A DNA stretch of 64,000 nucleotides from Tethybacter castelli. GTDB lineage: Bacteria > Pseudomonadota > Gammaproteobacteria > Tethybacterales > Tethybacteraceae. Under the pieces are notes generated by a model. That model was not told the origin of the DNA. It searched no databases and was given only the letters and a program-made list of their open reading frames with translations. The stretch's first letter is position 1; the number at the start of each line of letters is the position of its first letter. The translations under genes and the position numbers were made by a program. Location: positions 1 through 64,000 of the forward strand of contig JAZHEJ010000058.1 of the NCBI GenBank assembly GCA_036679665.1, read 5' to 3'. Of this stretch, positions 1 through 8,349 are shown in pieces.

Positions 1-77
1 TTGCCGCTGTACCCGCAATATGCGGCTAGCACCGTCGGCGCGGTATTCGACGCTGTCGCTCGCGAACTGTCGAGCTG
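1..77. repeat. 77-bp exact copy of 336..412 (contig-end artefact)
   Basis: Bases 1-77 are identical to bases 336-412, which lie inside hemH. The match ends exactly at 77/412 (next base c versus g). The preceding bases of the real hemH (GAG CTG before CCG at 78) share only the last few bases, cgagctg, with this copy. A length of 77 is a common final k-mer size for short-read assemblers, so this is most likely an assembly-graph overlap, not a real tandem duplication. Confidence 0.8.
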
Positions 78-1031
78 CCGCGCTGGCTGTGGTGGTTAAT
101 CCTAAACGGCATTATCGTACCGTTTCGCTCGCCCAAATCCGCACGCGCCTACCAGGAAGTTTGGACCGAACAAGGCTCGCCTTTGATCGCGATATCGCAA
201 CGTCAATTTGCGGCGGTGACCAAACAGCTCGTTGATTTGCCCGTGCAGGTCGCCTTGGGCATGAGCTACGGTGAACCTTCAATCACACAGGCGCTAAAGC
301 AGCTTCACGATGCCAACTGTCGGCATCTTTTGGTCTTGCCGCTGTACCCGCAATATGCGGCTAGCACCGTCGGCGCGGTATTCGACGCTGTCGCTCGCGA
401 ACTGTCGAGCTGGCGCTGGGTTCCCAATTTGCGCTTTGTCGCAGGTTACTGTCAACGACCTGATTACATCGCGACGCTCGCCGCATCAATTCAAGAATTC
501 GAACAAGAACACGGACAGCCGGATTTAACCTTGTTTTCGTTCCACGGTACCCAACTTGCCGCGCTCAAAGCCGGTGATCCTTATCACTGCCACTGCCATC
601 TCACCGCCCGCTCCACCGCCGACTTGCTCGGCTGGCAACCCAAACAATGGGAGGTTACCTTTCAGTCGCGCTTTGGCAAAGACCCTTGGCTACAGCCGTA
701 CACCATCGAGCAGATGGCCAAACTTCCGCAACGGGGTATAAAAAATCTGCACGTGATTTGTCCGGCGTTTGCCGCTGATTGCCTGGAAACGCTAGAAGAA
801 ATTGCCGGTGAAAACCGTGACGCGTTTATGGCGGCCGGGGGCGAAAGTTTTTCTTACATACCGGCGCTCAACGATATGCCGGCCCACATCGCGATGCTTG
901 CCGGTCTAATCCGTGAAAATGTCAGCGACTGGTGCGAGCTTGTAACACAAGCTAATGATCCGGCGCAAATCGACCGGCGCGAACGCGAGGTAAAGCGCGT
1001 AAAACCGCTAACTGAAGGTAAATCAGACTAA
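78..1031 (+). CDS. hemH: Ferrochelatase, 5' end missing
   Basis: Ferrochelatase inserts Fe2+ into protoporphyrin IX in the last step of haem synthesis. The reading frame is open from CCG at 78 (PRWLWWLILNG) to TAA at 1029-1031, about 317 residues. Family landmarks are present: GSPLIAISQRQ, LPLYPQYAAST, LFSFHG with the active-site His, TFQSRFGKDPW, and CPAFAADCLETLEEI followed by the glycine-rich GGESFSYIPALN. About the first 45 residues are absent because the sequence begins with a misplaced 77-bp duplicate. TTG at 183 is an internal codon (SPLIAIS), not a true start. The stop overlaps the convergent transporter gene by 4 bp. Confidence 0.9.
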   Translation, partial: PRWLWWLILNGIIVPFRSPKSARAYQEVWTEQGSPLIAISQRQFAAVTKQLVDLPVQVALGMSYGEPSITQALKQLHDANCRHLLVLPLYPQYAASTVGAVFDAVARELSSWRWVPNLRFVAGYCQRPDYIATLAASIQEFEQEHGQPDLTLFSFHGTQLAALKAGDPYHCHCHLTARSTADLLGWQPKQWEVTFQSRFGKDPWLQPYTIEQMAKLPQRGIKNLHVICPAFAADCLETLEEIAGENRDAFMAAGGESFSYIPALNDMPAHIAMLAGLIRENVSDWCELVTQANDPAQIDRREREVKRVKPLTEGKSD

Positions 1032-2353
1032 CTAATTTGTAACCGCCTAAACACCTGACGCGACCATGCGGCCACGCCTAGCCCGCAAAACCCGAGCAGC
1101 GCGAACACCTGATAAATCGCACCGCCCACCGCGGATCCTAGGCTGATTATGAAGCCTGCCACCACCACTCCGCAAACGATCATCAGCGCGTTGATGATAT
1201 TGTTGGTCGCGATCATCCGGCCGCGCTGAGCCGACGGCGCGGCCAACTGCAAAGCCGCATACATCGGCACAATATAAAAACCCATCGCGACCGCGGTCAA
1301 TAACAACATGCCGACAATCGGCGCCGCAAAAGAAGCGCTCCAAAACTCGGTTAGTCCGCCTAGCTCATGCACCGCGACATTCGCGTCTTCGCGCGGCCAC
1401 ACCGGCAGCATCGTGCCTAAACTGGCGACGATCAGTCCCGCCGGCGCATAACGCAACGATAGCTTACCGCGCAAAAACGGAATATTCAGCAACGAACCCA
1501 GGGCAATACCGCAACACACCACCAGCAGCAAAAACAAATAGGTGACGTGATCAAACCCCGCCGCATCACGCACCAAAAGCGGCAGTTGGGCGACGATGAT
1601 CGCTCCGCTCATCCAAAACCAGCTGATCAGCACGATGAGCGGAACCAACGCCGGCACCTTCAGCGCACCACGCAAATTAGCGACGATGTCGCGAAAAATT
1701 CGCCAACGCCAAGCCTTGCGCCAATCGGTCTGACGCGGATTGGGCAACGCCGGTAAATTCAATGCCACACCAAATCCGATCAGCGCGATCACCACGACCA
1801 CGACCGTAACCGCCAAGGAATTATCATGGGCCGAACCCAGATCGGTACCCCAGTAAATTCCCAGCAAAATCGCAATATATGTGGATGCGTTGAGCAGACT
1901 GTTACCGTTGACCAGCTCGTCGCGCAACAAAATTTCAGGTAGCAACGCATACTTGAACGGGCCGAAAAACGCCGACTGCATCCCGGCTAAAAACACCGCG
2001 ACCAACAATAAGCCTATATCACCTAGCGCCAACCCCACCGCCGCAACCATCATTGACACTATTTCGATAAATTTGATGTACCGAACCGCGGTCGCCCGAT
2101 CCGGACAATTGTCGGCAAATTTACCGGCGCTGGCTGAAAATAAAAAAAACGGCAACATGAACAAACCTAGGGTTAGCTGAATTAGCAAACCTCTGCTTTG
2201 CTCGCTTTGGCTGCTTAGCACCCCGAACGTAATCATCGCCACCACCGCGTTGCGCAACACGTTATCATTTAGCGCGCCGCCGAATTGCACGATAAACAAC
2301 GTGCCGAATTTGCGCTGACCGAGAATTGACAAGGATCTGGCGACGTTGCTCAT
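1028..2353 (-). CDS. MFS transporter, lysophospholipid transporter (LplT)-like
   Basis: This 441-residue polytopic inner-membrane protein belongs to the major facilitator superfamily. The N-terminal FGGALNDNVLRNAVV and the later FFGPFKYALLPEIL and ELVNGNSLLNAS match the segments that mark LplT and the MFS half of acyltransferase/acyl-ACP synthetase fusions, which flip lysophospholipids inward for re-acylation. About twelve hydrophobic segments can be picked out. No acyltransferase domain follows, so this is the stand-alone form. The start ATG lies 20 bp past the tRNA-Ala 3' end, so the gene may be read through from pepA-holC-tRNA. The substrate is inferred from family only. Confidence 0.75.
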   Translation of the reverse strand: MSNVARSLSILGQRKFGTLFIVQFGGALNDNVLRNAVVAMITFGVLSSQSEQSRGLLIQLTLGLFMLPFFLFSASAGKFADNCPDRATAVRYIKFIEIVSMMVAAVGLALGDIGLLLVAVFLAGMQSAFFGPFKYALLPEILLRDELVNGNSLLNASTYIAILLGIYWGTDLGSAHDNSLAVTVVVVVIALIGFGVALNLPALPNPRQTDWRKAWRWRIFRDIVANLRGALKVPALVPLIVLISWFWMSGAIIVAQLPLLVRDAAGFDHVTYLFLLLVVCCGIALGSLLNIPFLRGKLSLRYAPAGLIVASLGTMLPVWPREDANVAVHELGGLTEFWSASFAAPIVGMLLLTAVAMGFYIVPMYAALQLAAPSAQRGRMIATNNIINALMIVCGVVVAGFIISLGSAVGGAIYQVFALLGFCGLGVAAWSRQVFRRLQIS

Positions 2354-2372
2354 AATAATCTTGCGGTTGCGG

Positions 2373-2448
2373 TGGTGGAGCCGAGGGGAGTCGAACCCCT
2401 GACCTTAGCATTGCGAACGCTACGCTCTACCAACTGAGCTACGGCCCC
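2373..2448 (-). tRNA. tRNA-Ala (anticodon CGC)
   Basis: The minus strand folds as a complete cloverleaf of 76 nt with encoded CCA. The acceptor stem GGGGCCG/CGGCTCC contains the G3:U70 wobble pair that is the alanine identity element. The D stem is GCTC/GAGC, the anticodon stem is TAGCG/TGCTA with loop TTCGCAA (anticodon CGC, reading GCG), and the T stem is AGGGG/CCCCT. It lies 16 nt after the holC stop and 19 nt before the transporter start on the same strand, so it is probably cut from a longer transcript. Confidence 0.95.
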
Positions 2449-2464
2449 GACGTGGCGACAAATT

Positions 2465-2896
2465 CTATCCTTGCGAAGAAGACAGATCGAAAGCTTTGAA
2501 CGTGTGGCCGCGCTCAGACTGCGCGGCAAGTTCACAGTGAAACTCATCTTCCGCGGCCAGCTTTTCTCTCAAGATGGTGATGTAGTGCAGATAACTAGAA
2601 TAATCCTGCATCTTGCCAACGTAGCTGATCATCACGTCTCGTACCGGCGGTGTCCCCGCTTCAAGATGAGTCACCACGACAGGAACACTGGACTCGTACG
2701 CGTGGCCGATAAGGCAGTGCGGGATAAATCCGGTGTCGGATATTGTCCATAGCCGATCATCAAGCTGACTGGCTTGCTTGGGGTTTTCGGTCATCACGAC
2801 AACCTGTTGTTTTGCCGCGAGTAGGCGGGTGGTAAGAATTTGGGCCAAAAAAGAATCCGGTTTACTCACCCCGTGATAAAGCCGCAATTCGGTCAT
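2465..2896 (-). CDS. holC: DNA polymerase III chi subunit
   Basis: HolC (143 aa, family norm near 147) links the clamp-loader psi subunit to SSB in the replisome. Recognisable parts are the N-terminal LRLYHGV, a central VVVMTENPKQASQLDDRLWT, and FIPHCLIGHAYESSVPVVV, which are the conserved core of the chi Rossmann-like fold. The gene starts 4 bp after the pepA stop, the usual pepA-holC operon of gammaproteobacteria. valS, the common next gene, is not here; tRNA-Ala follows instead. Confidence 0.88.
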   Translation of the reverse strand: MTELRLYHGVSKPDSFLAQILTTRLLAAKQQVVVMTENPKQASQLDDRLWTISDTGFIPHCLIGHAYESSVPVVVTHLEAGTPPVRDVMISYVGKMQDYSSYLHYITILREKLAAEDEFHCELAAQSERGHTFKAFDLSSSQG

Positions 2897-2900
2897 CTTG

Positions 2901-4370
2901 TCAGATCAGCTTTGTTTTGCGTGCCAAATAAGTCACCAGCTGTGGTACCGGTCGCCCTGAAGCGCGCCGTTTTTGCCAGGCGGTGCCGGCGATATCCAGA
3001 TGTGCCCACGGGCAATCTTTGACAAAACGCTGTAAAAAACATGCCGCGGTAATGGTGCCCGCATCACGTCCGCCGATATTGGCAATATCGGCGAATTCGC
3101 TTTTGAGCAACAAATCATAAGCTGGATCAAGCGGCAGGCGCCAACACAAATCACCGCTTGCTTCGCCGGCCGCATGCAAACTAGCGGCCAGATCATCGTC
3201 GTTGCTGCACATCCCGCTACGGTGCTGGCCCAAAGCGATCAAACAAGCTCCGGTGAGTGTGGCCGCATCGATAATCATGGCCGGCTGGTGAAATTTCTGC
3301 ACATAGGTGAGCGCGTCGGCCAACACCAGGCGCCCCTCGGCATCGGTGTTTAGCACCTCCACACTAGCTCCGTTCATCATTTTGATAATGTCGTCAGGGC
3401 GAAACGATTTGCCGCTGATCATGTTTTCGGCGCTTGGTATGACCGCCACGACATTGGTTGGAATCTTGAGCTTGGCGACCGCCAGCATCGTGCCGATCAT
3501 AGCCGCGGCGCCGCACATGTCATACTTCATGTCGACCATCGCCACGCCCGGCTTGATCGAATTGCCGCCGGTGTCAAAAGTTATCCCCTTGCCGACCAAC
3601 GCAATCGGCGCGGTCTTGGCTTTGCCGCCGCGATGTTCGATAACTATCAACCGCGGCTCGCGCACGCTGCCTTGTCCGACCGCAAGCAGACCGCCCATCT
3701 TCAATTTTTCCAAGGCTTGCCGTTCGAGCACTTTTACTTTGAGCCCGGCGTCTTTTGCGACCTTGCGGGCGAACTGCGCCAAAGCCTGCGGATACATCTC
3801 GTTGGGTGGTTGCTCGCCTAGATGTTTGGCAACGTTCATACCCTCGCCGATCGCCAACCCGACTTTCAACGCGCGTTTGGCGGCGCGATCGGCGGCCTCG
3901 ACAACCAGCACGGCAAACGTCAGCTTGGCCGACTTGAGTCGCTTGCCAAGATTGAATTGGTAGGTGCCGGCGATTATCGCTTGGGCGGCGATTCGCACCA
4001 TCGTCGCATCACTGTCTAGCATCCGGCTCAGCGACGGCAAATGTATTGCCAGCGATTTATAACCGCGCGCGGCGATTTCGGCGACGGCTTGGGCAAACAA
4101 CGCGAAAAATTGTTGTTCTTGCTGTTGCGGTTTCGGGGTGAAATTCAGGACGCATAAAGCTTGACAAGCTTTACCGGGCACCAGTTGCACAACAATCGGC
4201 CGCCTTTGGCGCAACTTGGTGTTGGCGCATAATTCGCTAAGCAGACCGCCGCATTTTTGATCAAGCAAAGCAAGATGATTGGGCAGCTTGGCGGCCTTCG
4301 TATCAAGTCCGACGATAATGCAGTCGGCTTTGTGGCTTAATATTGCCTCTGTAGATATAGTGATTTTCAT
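2901..4370 (-). CDS. pepA: Cytosol (leucyl) aminopeptidase, M17 family
   Basis: PepA is a hexameric, two-metal aminopeptidase of the cytosol that also binds DNA in XerCD recombination and carAB control in Escherichia coli. The signature NTDAEGRLVLADAL with catalytic Arg is present, as are VGKGITFDTGGNSIKPG and YDMCGAAAM with metal ligands. The start at 4370 (MKITIST) is chosen because AAGGA lies 7 nt upstream and the family begins here; a longer frame exists upstream to 4412 but adds unconserved residues and overlaps the lptF promoter region. The protein is 489 aa, close to the family length. It is divergent from lptF and followed by holC. Confidence 0.93.
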   Translation of the reverse strand: MKITISTEAILSHKADCIIVGLDTKAAKLPNHLALLDQKCGGLLSELCANTKLRQRRPIVVQLVPGKACQALCVLNFTPKPQQQEQQFFALFAQAVAEIAARGYKSLAIHLPSLSRMLDSDATMVRIAAQAIIAGTYQFNLGKRLKSAKLTFAVLVVEAADRAAKRALKVGLAIGEGMNVAKHLGEQPPNEMYPQALAQFARKVAKDAGLKVKVLERQALEKLKMGGLLAVGQGSVREPRLIVIEHRGGKAKTAPIALVGKGITFDTGGNSIKPGVAMVDMKYDMCGAAAMIGTMLAVAKLKIPTNVVAVIPSAENMISGKSFRPDDIIKMMNGASVEVLNTDAEGRLVLADALTYVQKFHQPAMIIDAATLTGACLIALGQHRSGMCSNDDDLAASLHAAGEASGDLCWRLPLDPAYDLLLKSEFADIANIGGRDAGTITAACFLQRFVKDCPWAHLDIAGTAWQKRRASGRPVPQLVTYLARKTKLI

Positions 4371-4433
4371 GATATGTTCCTTGCTTTTGCCGGACAGGCA
4401 GACGGTCGGCAATAATAATTGTAGTTTCCATCA
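4371..4433. promoter_or_regulatory. Divergent pepA / lptF intergenic region
   Basis: Only 63 bp separate the two divergent start codons, so both promoters must lie in or overlap this stretch. The AAGGA ribosome binding site of pepA is visible next to position 4380 (minus strand). No convincing -35/-10 pair was identified. Confidence 0.4.
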
Positions 4434-5480
4434 ATGATCTACCGCCAAAGTTTTAATTCAGAAACTATAAACAACGGCGCCGCGCTGGCGATTGTGCTGG
4501 GCGGAATATTTTTGTTGGTGTGGCTCGGTCGTCTGTACGCCGATCAAATAGCTCTGTCGGGATTTGCCACCTTCAACTTGGTTTTGCTCCAGACCACGCG
4601 GATATTACCGCAATTGCTGACCGTGGGTTTGTTTGCCGGCATGGTTATCACCTTCAACCGGATGGTCCAATCCAATGAATACAACGCCTGGGCGGCGGCC
4701 GGGTTGTGCGATCGCGATTGGCAGCGTACGGTGCTGTGGCTCGCCTTGCCGATCGCGGTGGTAATCGCGGTACTCGCGCTGCACGGCGTACCATGGGTAA
4801 TTCGCTTTGCCGAAGAATACCAACGCCAACTTACCGAGCAGGCCAAAGTCGAAGACAGCGCGCCGGGTTTGTTCAGCGAACTGCCCGATCAGGATCTGGT
4901 TTTTCATATTGCCGCGCTAAGCTCCGATCGGCAATCAGCGATCGGCATTTTCATTATCCGTCAACCGCAGGACAAAATTCTGCAAATCATGTCGGCTCAA
5001 CGCGCCGACACTGAAATAGACGCCGGCGGACTGCGCAGTTTGCGCATGCAGCAAGGACATTTTCACGCGTTGGATTTCGCCACGCAATCCGGATCGAGAA
5101 TAACCTTTAACAACGCTGATTTGGATCTGAGCTCGCAACAAGAAACCCGCGAATATCGCCTGCGCGCACGGGCGCTCGGCGATTTGGGCGACAGCGCGGG
5201 TGAGCGCGTCGAGTTTTGGTGGCGGGTGAGTTTTCCGATCAGCTTAGTTTTGCTGTGTCTACTGGCCTTGCCGCTGGGACGTTCTAGCCCCGGCAGCGGG
5301 CGCAGTTATCAAGCTTTGATCGCAGTGTTGATTTACTGGCTTTACTACGCTTGCGCAGGACTGGCCAAAGACTATGGCATTCAAGAATCCATTTCACCGC
5401 TTACGGCGGGATTGGGGCCGTTGCTGTTGTTGCTGATTCCGTTGCTTTGCATTTATACCTATCAACGGTTGCGCCGATGA
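4434..5480 (+). CDS. lptF: LPS export ABC transporter permease LptF
   Basis: LptF (348 aa) and LptG form the inner-membrane heterodimer of the LptB2FG extractor that moves lipopolysaccharide to LptC. The protein has the YjgP/YjgQ layout: transmembrane helices at the N terminus (LAIVLGGIFLLVWLGRLYA and following), a periplasmic beta-jellyroll domain at about 125-265 (FHIAALSSDRQSA; REYRLRARALGDL) and three C-terminal helices with LPLGRSSPGSGRS before them. The stop overlaps the lptG start as ATGA. The position opposite pepA is the usual one. Confidence 0.92.
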   Translation: MIYRQSFNSETINNGAALAIVLGGIFLLVWLGRLYADQIALSGFATFNLVLLQTTRILPQLLTVGLFAGMVITFNRMVQSNEYNAWAAAGLCDRDWQRTVLWLALPIAVVIAVLALHGVPWVIRFAEEYQRQLTEQAKVEDSAPGLFSELPDQDLVFHIAALSSDRQSAIGIFIIRQPQDKILQIMSAQRADTEIDAGGLRSLRMQQGHFHALDFATQSGSRITFNNADLDLSSQQETREYRLRARALGDLGDSAGERVEFWWRVSFPISLVLLCLLALPLGRSSPGSGRSYQALIAVLIYWLYYACAGLAKDYGIQESISPLTAGLGPLLLLLIPLLCIYTYQRLRR

Positions 5481-6547
5481 CAAGCTTGCTGTCGCGTTAT
5501 GTGATTTGGTTTTTGGCCAAGATTATTTTGGCTACCAACTGTGCGGTGATGAGCTTGTTTTTCGTGCTGACGTTGCTTGATAATCTAAGTCGAAGTTCGA
5601 TTGACGGACTGTTTCACGGTCTGCTCGACACGTTGTTGCGGATGGCGGAAATACTCTACTTGACCATGCCGGCAAGTTGCGCGATCGGAGCCGCGATCGG
5701 ACTGGCGGTATTGGACAGTCGGCGCGAGATTGCGATTATGCGTTTGTCCGGCGTAAACTTTGCCCGGCTGACCCGTTGGGTCGGCGCGGCCGCGTTGGTG
5801 TGGGTAGTCATCCATCTGATCGTCGGCGAAGTGCTGTTGCCGCGCAGCGCGAGCGCCGCATTGAAATTGCAAGCGCAACAAGAAGGATCGCTGATCACCG
5901 CCGGCGATCAAGTTTGGTTGCGTATCCCCGACGGCTTTGCGAGCATCGCTTTCATTTCACCTGACGGCAAACAACTTGCTGACGTACAGTTATTTGTCGA
6001 CCGCGAACAATACTTAGACACGGTAACTTTGGCGGAAAAAGCTCAATACGTCGACGGGAACTGGCAACTGGAAAACGTCGTAACCGCAAAGTTGATAGAT
6101 CAGTATTGGAACTTCACTGAGCAAGATCGTCAGGTTTGGACCGACGGGCCCACGCCGGAGTTTCTGACTTCATTTCGTATCAAACCCAGTAAATTGTCGG
6201 TGTACCGACTGCTGTCTTTGTCGGCGGAATTGCAAAAATTCGCGCAAAACACACTGGCTATCGATCTGGTAATTTGGAGTCGCTTCGCGGATACCGCGAT
6301 GATCATATTGCTGATGTTAAGTTCGCTGTCGCAGATTCGCAATCGCACCAGGTACAGCTCCACGCACGCGCGCACCGCCGGGATCGTCGCTTTGGCGGTA
6401 ATGCTGGTTTATTACTATATGTCGGTGATCATCCGGCAAGTTTCGTTGCTGGAAAATTTGCCCGCCTTATTCGGCGCTTTTTTGCCGCCGCTACTGTTTA
6501 CGCTTTTATTGCTTATGTGGATCGGTTATCTGCGGTACCGACGTTAA
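5477..6547 (+). CDS. lptG: LPS export ABC transporter permease LptG
   Basis: The second LptB2FG permease, 356 aa. The start ATG at 5477 overlaps the lptF stop by 4 bp (translational coupling) and gives the expected N terminus MTSLLSRYVIWFLAK; a frame open from 5351 would add 42 residues antisense to nothing useful and is rejected. The family segments LPASCAIG-type (here MPASCAIGAAIGLAVLDSRREIAIMR, the coupling-helix region), VLLPRSASAAL and the C-terminal LSSLSQIRNRTRYS are present. It ends 16 bp before the convergent Sel1 gene. Confidence 0.92.
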   Translation: MTSLLSRYVIWFLAKIILATNCAVMSLFFVLTLLDNLSRSSIDGLFHGLLDTLLRMAEILYLTMPASCAIGAAIGLAVLDSRREIAIMRLSGVNFARLTRWVGAAALVWVVIHLIVGEVLLPRSASAALKLQAQQEGSLITAGDQVWLRIPDGFASIAFISPDGKQLADVQLFVDREQYLDTVTLAEKAQYVDGNWQLENVVTAKLIDQYWNFTEQDRQVWTDGPTPEFLTSFRIKPSKLSVYRLLSLSAELQKFAQNTLAIDLVIWSRFADTAMIILLMLSSLSQIRNRTRYSSTHARTAGIVALAVMLVYYYMSVIIRQVSLLENLPALFGAFLPPLLFTLLLLMWIGYLRYRR

Positions 6548-6563
6548 ATAACCGCAAGCAAAC

Positions 6564-8132
6564 TTAGCAATTTTCAAAGTTGGACTTGATGCATTCACGC
6601 GCTAGTTCTTCAGCCCTTTTTATCCCGGACGGCTCCATTTGCTCTACGAGTTCCGCCAGATCTTCGATGGCGTTGCGGTCGTTTTTCACCGCGGCGAAAC
6701 TCATCCACATATGAGCTCGCACCAAATCTTGTTTCACGCCCAAGCCTGATTGATAAAGCAAGCTCAGGTTGCGCTGCGCCACGGCGTCATATTGCGACGC
6801 GGCAAGCCGCAGCCATGTTGAAGCCTGATCAAAATCCTGTTCCACCCCGGTACCGTTTGCGTAGAATATTCCCAGCCGCCGTTGAGCGTGCGCAATTCCT
6901 TGCTCGGCCGGTTGCTGATACCATTTGACGGCCTGCGCGTAGTCTTGCCGAACTCCCTTGCCCTCATCGTATAACATCGCCAAATTTAGTTGCGCGTCAA
7001 CCAATCCTTGCTCCGCGGCGCGCTCATACCACTTGGCCGCTTGGGCATAATCTTGCGCCAACCCTTGGCCTTGCGCATAGTACAAAGCGATGTTGTACTG
7101 GGCATCGACAAGTCCTTGTTCCGCCGCGCGCTCATACCACTTGGCCGCTTCAGCATAGTTTTGCGCAACTCCGTCCCCACTTTCATAGCTCACCGCCAAG
7201 TTATGCTGCGACTCGACATTACCTTGTTCCGCGGCCAGCAAATACCATTTGGCCGCTTCAACCGAATCTTGGGCAACTCCGGTACCTTGGGCATGCATCC
7301 AACCTAAATTATGCTGCGCTTTGGCGTCGCCTTGTTCACCCGCTAGGCGATACCACTTAATCGCTTCAGCGTAATCTTGGACCACGCCGTTGCCCAATTC
7401 ATACAGTTCACCCAACCGCGTCTGGGCAGCCAAAAATCCTTGCTCGGCAGCTTGGCGATACAAAGTTTCCGCCTGCGCATAGCTTTGCTCGACCCCCTGG
7501 CCATTTTCATGCAAAACACCCAGGTGATGTTGCGCGCTGGGCAACCACTGTTCAGCCGCCTTACGGTACCACTCGACCGCGGACAGATAACTTTGCGGGA
7601 CACCGTGGCCGTACTCATAAATGGATCCCAAATTATCTTGCGCGGCGGCATTACCCTTTATCGCCGCCTGGTAATACCACTCTATCGCCAGATCAAGATT
7701 CTGAGCAATGCCCAAACCCTTGTAATACATGGTGGCAAGATTATTCTGAGCATTAAGCGAACCTTGCTGAGCGGCTTTGCGGTACAAACTGAGCGCCTGT
7801 CGATAATCTTGTTCCACGCCCCAGCCGTTTTCGTACAAAACCCCTAAATTACTTTGGGCGGCAACCAGTCCTTGGGCGGCGGCGAGTTTATACCAATTGG
7901 CCGCCTGCGTATAGTCTTGCTCAACCCCCAATCCTTGTTCGTACATCCAACCCAAATTGTTCTGGGCCGCGGCGTTGCCGCGTTCGGCATAAGGTTTCCA
8001 TTCGCGAAAAGCGGTGACGTAGTCGCCTTGGGCGGCAGCCTCAACGCCTAATTTGAAATCGGCGGCTCGCCCATCGGCACCCACGGCCAGCGCCAGCAAG
8101 ATCGCGGTTAGATAAGCAAATGATTTCATCAT
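6564..8132 (-). CDS. Secreted Sel1-repeat (SLR) protein, 12 repeats
   Basis: A 522-residue protein with an N-terminal signal peptide (hydrophobic LTAILLALAVGA after MMKSFAY, cleavage likely near GRAADF). It then carries about twelve back-to-back 36-residue Sel1-like repeats with the pattern AQ.NLG.-Y..G.GV.QDY..A..WY..AAEQG. Such solenoids bind partner proteins in the periplasm or outside the cell. The C terminus departs from the repeat and ends ECIKSNFENC, a Cys-containing tail shared with the neighbouring SLR protein (ACTQSNYREC). It is convergent with lptG and divergent from the other SLR gene. The partner and role are unknown. Confidence 0.85.
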   Translation of the reverse strand: MMKSFAYLTAILLALAVGADGRAADFKLGVEAAAQGDYVTAFREWKPYAERGNAAAQNNLGWMYEQGLGVEQDYTQAANWYKLAAAQGLVAAQSNLGVLYENGWGVEQDYRQALSLYRKAAQQGSLNAQNNLATMYYKGLGIAQNLDLAIEWYYQAAIKGNAAAQDNLGSIYEYGHGVPQSYLSAVEWYRKAAEQWLPSAQHHLGVLHENGQGVEQSYAQAETLYRQAAEQGFLAAQTRLGELYELGNGVVQDYAEAIKWYRLAGEQGDAKAQHNLGWMHAQGTGVAQDSVEAAKWYLLAAEQGNVESQHNLAVSYESGDGVAQNYAEAAKWYERAAEQGLVDAQYNIALYYAQGQGLAQDYAQAAKWYERAAEQGLVDAQLNLAMLYDEGKGVRQDYAQAVKWYQQPAEQGIAHAQRRLGIFYANGTGVEQDFDQASTWLRLAASQYDAVAQRNLSLLYQSGLGVKQDLVRAHMWMSFAAVKNDRNAIEDLAELVEQMEPSGIKRAEELARECIKSNFENC

Positions 8133-8162
8133 TCAGGCACATATATTAACGCAAAAAATTTC

Positions 8163-8189
8163 TTGACATTTAATTTTCTAGCATAATAT
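8163..8189 (+). promoter_or_regulatory. Putative sigma-70 promoter for the plus-strand SLR gene
   Basis: TTGACA at 8163-8168 and TAATAT at 8184-8189 are separated by 15 bp in an AT-rich stretch between the divergent SLR genes. The -35 box is consensus and the -10 is 4/6 with a short spacer. It would leave an untranslated leader of about 150 nt before ATG 8350. Confidence 0.45.
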
Positions 8190-8349
8190 TTTTTATATCC
8201 ATCTAGCAGGCATCATTGCGGCCAAAATTGCTTTTGGTTACATATATAAAATTCGCCCCATAACTTCCCGGTTGCCATGTTTGCCGACGGTCAAGGTGAA
8301 AATACGTAGTCGAAGCTGATAACCGCCACTAGCTGAATATCTTTATCAA

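Noticed and set aside
1..77. A 335-bp tandem duplication inside hemH
   Set aside because: The match is exactly 77 bp, the same size as another assembly overlap in the window, and the copy abuts real hemH sequence through only a few shared bases; an assembly-graph artefact is more likely.
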